Below, one piece after another: positions 50,512 through 58,417 of a stretch of DNA of 64,000 bases; position 1 is the stretch's first letter, and every line of letters starts with the position of its first letter. The notes beneath the pieces are model-generated. The model worked only from the letters and a program-made list of their open reading frames with translations, searched no databases and had not been told where the DNA came from. The DNA is from an uncultured Kangiella sp. (GTDB lineage: Bacteria; Pseudomonadota; Gammaproteobacteria; Enterobacterales; Kangiellaceae). Both the position numbers and the translations under genes were made by a program. The stretch is taken from assembly GCA_950096615.1 (NCBI GenBank), contig CATNCP010000003.1, positions 1 to 64,000 on the forward strand, written 5' to 3'.

Positions 50512-52725
50512 ATGCCCACAAAAATCAAAATAGGGAATTGGTTCGTTTCCCCTGATAACAACAAGTTAAGCTTTGATGGTACAGATTTCTTTATAGAGCC
50601 TCTGGCGATGGATGTGCTGGTTTATTTTGCGCAACATGCGGACGAGGTGATTAGTAGAGATCGATTAATTGAAGCTGTGTGGAAAGGCCGGATTGTGGGT
50701 GACCATGCGGTTTACCGCATCATTAACAAGCTGCGACAAACCTTAGCCAAAGACACAACCCAAGACTATATCAAGACAATAAGAAAAAAAGGCTATCAGC
50801 TGGTTTGTGAGGTTGAGTATCAAGCTGAACAGCTAAAGCCAGAACCAGAGCCGCAGCGTTTAAGAAACCAAGAACAGTTGCTAGAATCTTTTAGCGAAGA
50901 GTTGACGGCTCATGAGGAGGACTTGGCCGCGCAGACGTTAGGCGAAAAAAAGAGAGTTAAAACGCTGAAGTCGACTTGGTGGAAAGTGATGAAATGGTCT
51001 TTGGCGTCTGGTGTTTTACTAATACTCAGTATTTTTGCTACCAAGTTTTACTTTTACTACTCAATGACAAGCTTTTATAAAGCGACCCCGCTTATTACCT
51101 TAGAAGGCATCATCCGGGACCCCAGCTTTTCACCCGACGGCAATTATGTTGCATTTAGCCATCAAGAAAAAACAGGTGGGAATTGGGATGTATACGTTGA
51201 ATCATTGGTCGATGGTCGGTTGTATCAGATTACCGATGATTTAACTGATGAACTGAGCCCATCGTGGGCTCCAAATGGTCATCAGCTCGCTTTAATTCGG
51301 TATGATAATCAACGTTGTCTAATCGATGTGATTAATGTTCCTGTTGTTGATGGAGGGAGCTCAGACGGGAGGAACTCAGGCAATAAGCTGGATGAGGGAA
51401 CCTTGGCTGAGTGTTCAGGAGTACTTCAGCATAATGATTTAGTTTGGGCTGGCGATGATAAGCATGTTTTTTATACCAGTGCAGAGTCAAAGGTCTCGCC
51501 TCTACAAATTTTTAAGTTGACGATTCAGACTGGAAAGATAGAGCAACTTACGAATTATACTCAAGGCGAAAGCCGGGGCGCCCTAAGTATCAAGTTATCG
51601 CCTGACAATGAACGCTTAGCGATACAAAGGGATATTAACTGGCGAGACAGCTACATTGATGTTCTTGACCTAAACAGCTTTAAGACTAGAACTGAGCGAA
51701 AACTTATCGGTTGGAATCGATATTTTGATTGGTCTAATGATGGTAGGTCACTGATTTATAACCGAAACTCAAAAGAAATAGACGCCTACGATCTTTCAAT
51801 GAAGATTGAAAAGAATATTGCTAAAAGTGTTGATGCGATTACCTTTCCGACCTACTCACCAGCGAAGTCAGAGTTAGCAGTAATCACCGGTCGTAAGGTG
51901 GTTGATATTGTGGCTGAAGGTTTGGGTGGAAGTGTCGATGGGGAAAAGAAGCCCCTGACTGTGATCTCATCAAGCTCAATCGACAACTATGCTGAGTATG
52001 CAAACACCTCCGATAAAGTTGCTTTTGTTTCTAGGCGTACCGGCGAAGTTCAGGTTTGGCTAAAAAATACTGATGGCAGTGAAGTTCAGCTAACACACTT
52101 TGAGGATAGCTATGATATTCGTCGCTTACGTTGGTCTCCAACTGATAGGGCTTTATTATTTATTCGCAACAAAGCCTTATACCAGTTATTGATTAATGAC
52201 AGTGATAAAACGTTATCCTTGGTTTATCAAGCTCAGGAAGGTGAGTCAATTGAGGGTGAATCATGGACTGATGATGGAAAAGGAGTGCTATTTTCGTCAG
52301 ATAGAGATGGTGACTGGCAGGTTTATCGTCTGCCGCTGTCTGGTGGTGATGCAAAGCAAATCACCTCAAAAGGAGGGTATGGAGCTTTTGAGTCTTCAAA
52401 GGGCAGGGGGCTTTATTATCTTAAGTATCATACTAAAGGGCTGTGGTATCAGGATTACGACAACAAACAAGAAAAACTGGTACTGGAAAATATCGATGTT
52501 TTCAGCAGTAACAGCATTTATTTAAGAAAAGGTAAGATTTACTATCTATCTGATGAGTTTCCAAAGATGTCGATCTACCAGTTTGATATCGAACAAAAAC
52601 AGCGAGAGTTTGTACAATATTACTATGGTTCCCCTTGGCTAATATCCATTTCTCATCAAGCAGATAAATTACTGTATCAAAGAAATACTCAAGCTCAGTC
52701 TTCATTAGTGCTATTGAAGCCTTGA
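50512..52725 (+). CDS. ToxR/CadC-like membrane regulator with PD40/TolB-type beta-propeller
   Basis: 737 residues. Residues 1-103 form an OmpR/PhoB-type winged helix (SPDNNKLSFDG, FIEPLAMDVLVYFAQH, VISRDRLIEAVWKGRIV, YRIINKLRQTLAKD, YIKTIRKKGYQLV). A charged linker leads to one membrane helix at residues ~160-183. The remaining ~550 residues are TolB/PD40 beta-propeller repeats, for example DPSFSPDGNYVAFS, SPSWAPNGHQLALIR, IKLSPDNERLAIQR and VLFSSDRDGDWQVYRL. The layout (DNA-binding inside, sensor outside) is that of CadC/ToxR-class one-component regulators with a propeller sensor. Divergent from the secreted protein gene, its most likely target. Confidence 0.88.
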   Translation: MPTKIKIGNWFVSPDNNKLSFDGTDFFIEPLAMDVLVYFAQHADEVISRDRLIEAVWKGRIVGDHAVYRIINKLRQTLAKDTTQDYIKTIRKKGYQLVCEVEYQAEQLKPEPEPQRLRNQEQLLESFSEELTAHEEDLAAQTLGEKKRVKTLKSTWWKVMKWSLASGVLLILSIFATKFYFYYSMTSFYKATPLITLEGIIRDPSFSPDGNYVAFSHQEKTGGNWDVYVESLVDGRLYQITDDLTDELSPSWAPNGHQLALIRYDNQRCLIDVINVPVVDGGSSDGRNSGNKLDEGTLAECSGVLQHNDLVWAGDDKHVFYTSAESKVSPLQIFKLTIQTGKIEQLTNYTQGESRGALSIKLSPDNERLAIQRDINWRDSYIDVLDLNSFKTRTERKLIGWNRYFDWSNDGRSLIYNRNSKEIDAYDLSMKIEKNIAKSVDAITFPTYSPAKSELAVITGRKVVDIVAEGLGGSVDGEKKPLTVISSSSIDNYAEYANTSDKVAFVSRRTGEVQVWLKNTDGSEVQLTHFEDSYDIRRLRWSPTDRALLFIRNKALYQLLINDSDKTLSLVYQAQEGESIEGESWTDDGKGVLFSSDRDGDWQVYRLPLSGGDAKQITSKGGYGAFESSKGRGLYYLKYHTKGLWYQDYDNKQEKLVLENIDVFSSNSIYLRKGKIYYLSDEFPKMSIYQFDIEQKQREFVQYYYGSPWLISISHQADKLLYQRNTQAQSSLVLLKP

Positions 52726-52778
52726 TCCAAGTAAATCAAAGCTCAATAGCAGTCTTTTATTGTTCTTCTGTTTAAGGG

Positions 52779-52967
52779 CTAGCAAAAATAGCCGAATAAA
52801 CGACACATTAAGCCTCGCTCTGATGTGTCTTCTCCATCATTACCTGTTGCAGGCGGATCATCAGCTTGGAACTGGATTGGAGCAGATATTGTGGACGCTT
52901 CATTATTTAATGATGAGAATCCCGTGCCAAGCATTAAAGCAACCATAATTGTGATTAGTAATTTCAT
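52779..52967 (-). CDS. Small secreted peptide precursor with C-terminal Cys pair
   Basis: 62 residues. A perfect AGGAG with a 7-base spacer precedes the ATG at 52967, which argues strongly that this is a real gene despite its size. Residues 1-24 are a signal peptide (MKLLITIMVALMLGTGFSS). The rest is acidic and Ser/Pro-rich (ADDPPATGNDGEDTSERG) and ends in LMCRLFGYFC, with Cys six residues apart, which could form a small disulphide ring. I recognise no family. It is convergent with the CadC-like gene and lies between it and the fadR region. A signalling or antimicrobial role is conjecture. Confidence 0.65.
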   Translation of the reverse strand: MKLLITIMVALMLGTGFSSLNNEASTISAPIQFQADDPPATGNDGEDTSERGLMCRLFGYFC

Positions 52968-53438
52968 TGTGTATCTCCTTCGACGATGAGGTTTAGTATT
53001 TATGTTTTGTTATTGGCTTCTTGTAAGCACAGGTTTAAGTCTAGGCGCAGTGAGCAAGTTTGACCAGCTGTCTTGCTTAATGGTTTGTTAATGGGAAGTT
53101 AAGGGCAAGTTTTCCCACGGATTGAACAACGTTTACAAAGCGATATTGGTTTTATTTCACTGGAGTTTGGAAAGGTTTTAGTTTTAGCAGAAGTTTCGCT
53201 CAAGGTCGCTGTAATAAGGTTTATCTTTGTAGCCTTTTAGGGTATTTTACTTCGATTGCGTATCAATAAGTTACAGTGAGACATTCTCTAGTGTGGCGTC
53301 TTACACTGGGTAAATACGGGAGCGTATTTGAGCGGCTGCTACTGTTGCGGCTGGAAAAGATGGACACTATATGCTAAAAACAAGGTGAGAGATGACCTCT
53401 TACCAGTTATTTTAATATTAATTAAGTGGGGACGGCTG
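52968..53438. other. Intergenic region between the peptide gene and fadR
   Basis: 471 bases with no accepted gene. It holds the promoter region of the divergent peptide gene and of fadR and a 17-base FadR-like operator at 53053-53069. An in-frame extension of fadR back to 53328 is open but has no ribosome binding site or family similarity. No terminator or tRNA was found. Confidence 0.6.
53053..53069. promoter_or_regulatory. Candidate FadR operator
   Basis: Read on the minus strand, AGCTGGTCAAACTTGCT. Against the E. coli consensus AACTGGTCNGACNTGTT it matches 12 of 15 defined positions and keeps both halves (CTGGTC and ACTTG). It lies about 370 bases before fadR and about 90 bases before the divergent peptide gene. 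Confidence 0.4.
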
Positions 53439-54158
53439 ATGGCTTCTACAGCTAAAGCATTAACGCCAGCAGCATTTGCTGAGCAATACATCGTCGAGTC
53501 TATTTGGAATGGCAAGTTTCCAGCAGGCACGATTTTACCAGCTGAACGAGAGCTGGCAGAAATTATTGGGGTCACAAGAACCACCTTGCGCGAAGTGCTA
53601 CAACGCTTGGCTAGAGATGGCTGGTTAACGATTCAACATGGTAAACCAACCAAGGTTAATGATATCTGGCAGTCAGCCACGCTAAATGTGCTAGATACAC
53701 TAGTAACCTTAGATGATGCTGGCTCAATGACGCTAGCGGATAACTTGTTGCGTGCGAGAACTTCAATTGCGAGTATCTTCTTACGTGATGCGGTAAAGAA
53801 TGACGCAGAGAAAATGTTGGAAGTGTTAGCCACTTTGGATGGCGTTGGCAATACAGCGGAAGCCTATATTGACTTCGATTGGCATTTTCACCATACCGCT
53901 ACACGAGCATCTGGTAACCCCATTTACACCTTATTACTGAATGGTTTTGAGGCGGTCTATTATAAAATAGGTCGTTTTTACTTTGGCTGGGAACAAACTC
54001 GGCGCTTAGCGTATAACTATTATCGTCAGCTTGAGATCGCTATTAAAGAAGAAGACGCGGATAAGGTTGTTGAGATCCTTTGGGAATATGGTCATCAGAG
54101 TGGCGACCTTTGGAATAAGGCTAAAGGCGAAATGAAGTCCTTTAGTGAAATTGGCTAA
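53439..54158 (+). CDS. fadR: Fatty acid metabolism regulator FadR
   Basis: 239 residues from the ATG at 53439, the exact length of E. coli FadR. GntR-family winged helix: residues 25-75 read GTILPAERELAEIIGVTRTT, then LREVLQRLARDGWLTIQHGK, nearly identical to E. coli. The C-terminal all-helical acyl-CoA-binding domain keeps ASGNPIYTLLLNGFEAVYYK and IGRFYFGWEQTR. It represses beta-oxidation genes and activates unsaturated fatty acid synthesis when long-chain acyl-CoA is low. The frame is open upstream to 53328 but that extension has no family counterpart. The neighbouring surface lipase gene suggests a link with fatty acid supply. Confidence 0.96.
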   Translation: MASTAKALTPAAFAEQYIVESIWNGKFPAGTILPAERELAEIIGVTRTTLREVLQRLARDGWLTIQHGKPTKVNDIWQSATLNVLDTLVTLDDAGSMTLADNLLRARTSIASIFLRDAVKNDAEKMLEVLATLDGVGNTAEAYIDFDWHFHHTATRASGNPIYTLLLNGFEAVYYKIGRFYFGWEQTRRLAYNYYRQLEIAIKEEDADKVVEILWEYGHQSGDLWNKAKGEMKSFSEIG

Positions 54159-54283
54159 TATTCAGCTGGTAAGTCCACTTGCCAATAGGGGGCTTTACAG
54201 AGTAGGATTAGATCAATTTTTTATATAAACATAACTATCGGTTAAAAGCCGTATAAAACGTTTCACTAGAACGGGAGTTAGAA

Positions 54284-56437
54284 ATGAAGAAAGCATTTTA
54301 CGGAGTCGCGCTGATAAGCAGCCTTGTGCTGACTGCGTGTAGTGATGGGCCAGCTGAACCAAAAGTACCGGGCTCCGGTGATGGCAGTACAAAATTTATT
54401 GCTCCAGTCTATGCTCCCGGAGATGGTGAAATCCCAGTCCCAAACGATTTATTATTTAGCGGTTCTGCTGACTTAACGTTAAATATTCCAACTGATGATC
54501 CCACTGATAAGTCAGATCCTCAAAACGCGATAAGTGGTCTAGACGGATGGTCTACCCATGCGCCGTTTAATATTGAATTCCGTGGTGCAATTGATGGTAG
54601 TTCTATTGCTCCAGGACAAAACGTTCGTATTTTCAAAGTTTCAACAGCGCGTGGCGAAGTGGCTGACGGCGTCCCTGGCCCAACCGGTCCTGTAACGGGT
54701 GTTGAAGCTGAGTTGGCTGCTGGCACAGAGTTTGTGGCTATACCTAATGGCCCTGCAGCGATTGGCGTGGTTCCTTTAGCTCCGCTTGAACCACAAGCGA
54801 GTTATATGGTTGTGGTTACCAACGGTATCACTGACGTTAATGGTAATGCCATTATTTCGGATACCCAGTTCTCAATCGCTAAGTCTACTGTCCCAATTCC
54901 AGAGGGTTCTGCAACTGCAGCTCTTGAGCCTGTGCGTCAGCTTGTGAATGCTATGCTGGGCGCCGCAGAAGGTGCTGGTGTGGTTCGTGACGATGTTGTT
55001 CTAGCGTATCAATTCACGGTTCAGTCTGTAGCAGACTCTTTAGTAGCATCACAAGGCTTTTATGTTGACGCCCAATCACCATTTGCCACAGCAGGAGCGT
55101 CCAGCTTCTCTAGCTTGATGACGGATACCACGCCATTTACCGGTATTGGTGCAGCGAATTTATATAAAGGCGAAATCACTCTACCTTATTTACTATCAGC
55201 TCCGTCAATGACGAGCCCTACAGCACCGCTCGACGAGCAGTGGGTGGGAGCTGACATGGTACCAACCGCTCAAGGATTAGTGCCAAACCCATTTGCCGGT
55301 GGCAATATCACTTATGCTAACCCTTTACCGCAGAAAACTGGTGAAGAATCGGTTCCTTTATTGGTGTCTTTGCCAAAGAACCCACAGTGCCCTAAGCCTT
55401 ACCCTGTAATGATTTTCCAGCACGGTATTACTAGCGACCGTACTGCTATGTTAGGTATCGCTGACACAATGGCAAGCGCTTGTACTGCTGTGGTAGCGAT
55501 GGACTTACCGTTGCACGGTATTGCGGCTGATAACCAAGTTCACCTTGGCTTGCAGCAAGCGAGTGGTGGCTTAATCGGTATCTTTGAAGGTTATGCCGAA
55601 GGCGGTGCTCGTGAGCGTACATTTGGTGTGGATTATGTTGATAATGATACGTCTGCTCCAGGTCCTGACGGCATTAATGATAGTTCAGGTGCTCATTTCA
55701 TCAACTTGCAGAATTTACTAGTCTCTCGCGATAACGTTCGTCAGGGCGTACTAGATTTATTAGCGCTAGAGGCTGAAATCGGAAATATGGATGTCGATGG
55801 CGACACGATGGCTGATTTTGATAGTTCTAACATCAGCTTCTTCGGTCACTCTCTAGGCGGTATCGTCGGTTCTGACTATATGGCTTTATCAGCTAATGTT
55901 CAGCAGGGTGTTTTAGCGACGACATCAGGTAGTATCGCTCAGTTACTGAACGGCTCTCCAACGTTTGGTCCTGTCATCCGCGGTGGTCTTTCTGCGTCAA
56001 CGGGTATTGCTGTTGATGATCCATCATTCAACTCAGAAGTATTGGCTCCTTTCATGTTTGCAGCGCAAACAGTCGTGGATTCTGCAGACCCAGTGAATTA
56101 TGCAGCCATTGCTATCGCCAACAACAAGCCAACATTGGGCATTCAAGTTCAAGGCGATACGGTCGTAACTAACACGGTAGATGGCGCGCCATTGGCAGGA
56201 AATACGCCGCATGCTGCATTGTATGGGTTGCCAGTTGTAACTGACACGACGGATGCTAGCCGTGGTTCGATCAAGGTGTCAACGGGTACACATGCGACTC
56301 CATTGACTCCAGCAGGCCCAGGTGGTGCTACTCAGTTCATCGATCAGACAACACTGATTCAGAATGCGATTGCTAAGTTCGTTGCTTCAGGCGGTGTTTT
56401 GATTGAAATTACGGATCCTTCGCTTATTGAAGAATAA
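54284..56437 (+). CDS. VolA/Pla-1/cef-family surface phospholipase/lipase (lipoprotein)
   Basis: 717 residues. Lipobox LTACS at residues ~16-20 places it on the outer membrane. The family N-terminus is clear (ARFxPVxxxGxxxPxPNDLLF-like FIAPVYAPGDGEIPVPNDLL). The alpha/beta-hydrolase part carries the nucleophile Ser523 in ISFFGHSLGGIVG, preceded by VMIFQHGITSDRTAMLG. VolA of Vibrio cholerae releases fatty acids from lysophosphatidylcholine for use as nutrients. The gene stands alone 126 bases after fadR. A perfect terminator follows. Confidence 0.86.
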   Translation: MKKAFYGVALISSLVLTACSDGPAEPKVPGSGDGSTKFIAPVYAPGDGEIPVPNDLLFSGSADLTLNIPTDDPTDKSDPQNAISGLDGWSTHAPFNIEFRGAIDGSSIAPGQNVRIFKVSTARGEVADGVPGPTGPVTGVEAELAAGTEFVAIPNGPAAIGVVPLAPLEPQASYMVVVTNGITDVNGNAIISDTQFSIAKSTVPIPEGSATAALEPVRQLVNAMLGAAEGAGVVRDDVVLAYQFTVQSVADSLVASQGFYVDAQSPFATAGASSFSSLMTDTTPFTGIGAANLYKGEITLPYLLSAPSMTSPTAPLDEQWVGADMVPTAQGLVPNPFAGGNITYANPLPQKTGEESVPLLVSLPKNPQCPKPYPVMIFQHGITSDRTAMLGIADTMASACTAVVAMDLPLHGIAADNQVHLGLQQASGGLIGIFEGYAEGGARERTFGVDYVDNDTSAPGPDGINDSSGAHFINLQNLLVSRDNVRQGVLDLLALEAEIGNMDVDGDTMADFDSSNISFFGHSLGGIVGSDYMALSANVQQGVLATTSGSIAQLLNGSPTFGPVIRGGLSASTGIAVDDPSFNSEVLAPFMFAAQTVVDSADPVNYAAIAIANNKPTLGIQVQGDTVVTNTVDGAPLAGNTPHAALYGLPVVTDTTDASRGSIKVSTGTHATPLTPAGPGGATQFIDQTTLIQNAIAKFVASGGVLIEITDPSLIEE

Positions 56438-56472
56438 GCTGATTGAACCGTAAGGACTTATCCTTTAGGATG

Positions 56473-56501
56473 AAAAGCCCTCTTTAAAGAGGGCTTTTTT
56501 T
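56473..56501 (+). terminator. Rho-independent terminator after the lipase gene
   Basis: AAAAGCCCTCTT, a two-base turn, AAGAGGGC and seven T. Nearly perfect palindrome 35 bases after the stop. Confidence 0.93.
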
Positions 56502-56614
56502 ATGGGCGATGGTTTCTGATCCAATTTGCCCAAAATTGCAGTAGAATCACTGCTTATACTATGGCGTCGCCACGTTTGAACGGTTTTCAGGGCGAGCATT
56601 GATTGAAGGGTACT

Positions 56615-57730
56615 ATGATAGAGTTTATTGCTGAATACGGCTTATTTTTACTAAAAACAGCCACCATTATTATTGGCATTATTGTGATATTGGCCATGAT
56701 TATTAATGCTGGCCACAGGCAACACCCTGTTTCGCGTGGTGAAATCAAGGTGACGAATCTTGGTGAAACCATTAAAGACCACAGTCAAACCATCAAAAAT
56801 GAAGTGATGTCGAAGCATCAATATAAGCAGGCGCTGAAGCAAGAGAAAGAAGACGATAAGAAAAGGGACAAAGAAGAAAAGCAGCAGTTAAAAGCGCAAA
56901 AGAAAGCTACTAAGCAAAGTGCTTCCGACAGTAGTTCTGAAAAAAGCGATCAAGAAACCCCCAGCGAAGATAAAACTAGAGTTTATGTTATCGACTTTGA
57001 TGGCGATATAGAAGCTAGTGATGTTGAATCCATGCGTGAAGAAATTACGGCCATTCTATCAGCAGCGAATAAAGGCGATGAGGTCATGGTTCGCCTAAAG
57101 AGCCCAGGCGGCATGGTCCATAGTTATGGCTTAGCCGCATCCCAGCTACAGCGTATTCGTCAAGCTGGTTATAAACTCACCATTGCGGTTGATGAAGTCG
57201 CCGCCAGTGGCGGGTATATGATGGCCTGTGTTGGGGATAATATTACCGCCGCGCCATTTGCAATCATCGGTTCTATTGGTGTCGTGGCCGAGCTGCCAAA
57301 CTTTAACCGCTTATTGAAAAAAGCGAATGTCGACTACGAACAGCATACAGCGGGTGACTACAAACGAACCTTAACCATGTTTGGTGAAAACACTTCTCAT
57401 GGGCGTGATAAATTTAAAGAAGACCTAGAAGATACCCATCAGCTATTTAAGTCTTTCATTAACCAAAATCGACCTCAGCTTGATTTAGACACAGTTGCTA
57501 CTGGTGAGCATTGGTATGGAACTAAAGCTAAAGAACTTGGCTTAATTGACGAGCTTGGAACCAGCGATGATCTCATTGTAAAAGCTCTAGACGACAAAGA
57601 AGTCTATGCGGTTAAATACACCATCAAGAAGCCGATAAGTGAGCGCTTATCGGTAAGCTTAACGCGAGGTGTGGAGAAGCTATTAACCAAACTCATTCAT
57701 CGCTCTTCACGCCAAGACTTATTTAAATAA
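56615..57730 (+). CDS. sohB: Probable inner-membrane protease SohB
   Basis: 371 residues from the ATG at 56615 after GAAGGG; a TTG at 56603 is also in frame. S49 peptidase of the SohB type. One N-terminal membrane helix (FLLKTATIIIGIIVILAMII), a long Lys/Glu/Gln-rich linker (residues ~65-115) and the protease domain with Ser198 in VAASGGYMMA, the partner Lys250 in GDYKRTLTMFG, and the substrate-site motif LKSPGGMVHSYG. Its substrates are poorly known; E. coli sohB is a multicopy suppressor of htrA/degP loss. The linker is longer than in E. coli SohB (349 residues). Confidence 0.9.
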   Translation: MIEFIAEYGLFLLKTATIIIGIIVILAMIINAGHRQHPVSRGEIKVTNLGETIKDHSQTIKNEVMSKHQYKQALKQEKEDDKKRDKEEKQQLKAQKKATKQSASDSSSEKSDQETPSEDKTRVYVIDFDGDIEASDVESMREEITAILSAANKGDEVMVRLKSPGGMVHSYGLAASQLQRIRQAGYKLTIAVDEVAASGGYMMACVGDNITAAPFAIIGSIGVVAELPNFNRLLKKANVDYEQHTAGDYKRTLTMFGENTSHGRDKFKEDLEDTHQLFKSFINQNRPQLDLDTVATGEHWYGTKAKELGLIDELGTSDDLIVKALDDKEVYAVKYTIKKPISERLSVSLTRGVEKLLTKLIHRSSRQDLFK

Positions 57731-57754
57731 TTAAGAGTTGCGACGAGGAGCTTT

Positions 57755-58411
57755 ATGGACTTCGAATTTTGGAATAATTGCTGGGCGCGACCGACCCAGC
57801 CATTCCACCTAACAGCTCCTCATCATTTTCTGACCAAGTACTTCCCAGCTTACTTGAGTCATCAAGAGCGTGTTTTGCTACCTCTGTGTGGAAAAACTCA
57901 AGATCTCAATTTTCTTGCTAAGCATGGCATCCATGCGATTGGCATAGAGTTTAACCCTGTAGCGGTTGATTCATTTTTTAAGGACAGTGGGTTAGCACCA
58001 ACCATTACTGATGAAGACGGTAAAGCTCGATATCAAGCTCCTTGTATTGACCTTTGGTGCGCTGACTTTTTTGATATTACTACGAGCGATGTGGGGCGCT
58101 TTGAACGCATCTTTGACCGAGCTGCGTTAATAGCTTTGCCCGATGAACTGAGGCCGGCTTATGCGCAACACTTGGTTAAACTATTAAAAAGTGAGGGAAA
58201 AATTCTTCTAGTGACGATGGATTATGTGGCTGAGGAAATGTCAGGGCCACCTTTCCGTATCGATCTTCTTGAGTTAGAACGATTATTTCCTAATGCCATC
58301 ATAAAAGAGCTCGACCGAACCAGTATTTTAGATTCGCATCCTCGATGGCGTGAACTAAAGTTAAGCTATCTGGATGAAGTGCTGTATGACATTCATTTTA
58401 ACGAATTATAG
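57755..58411 (+). CDS. tpm: Thiopurine S-methyltransferase family protein
   Basis: 218 residues. TPMT family: the start MDFEFWNNCWARPTQPFHL and the SAM-binding motif LLPLCGKTQDLNFLAKHGIH, followed by AIGIEFNPVAVDSFF, are diagnostic. Residues 120-135 (IFDRAALIALP) form the active-site helix. Bacterial Tpm methylates thiol, selenium or tellurium compounds. The ATG follows CGAGGAG. It sits 24 bases after sohB and 6 bases before the S9 peptidase gene, so the three are probably co-transcribed. Confidence 0.93.
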   Translation: MDFEFWNNCWARPTQPFHLTAPHHFLTKYFPAYLSHQERVLLPLCGKTQDLNFLAKHGIHAIGIEFNPVAVDSFFKDSGLAPTITDEDGKARYQAPCIDLWCADFFDITTSDVGRFERIFDRAALIALPDELRPAYAQHLVKLLKSEGKILLVTMDYVAEEMSGPPFRIDLLELERLFPNAIIKELDRTSILDSHPRWRELKLSYLDEVLYDIHFNEL

Positions 58412-58417
58412 AAGTGT

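Noticed and set aside
53328-53438. N-terminal extension of FadR
   Set aside because: FadR is complete from 53439 at exactly the E. coli length, and the extension has no ribosome binding site.
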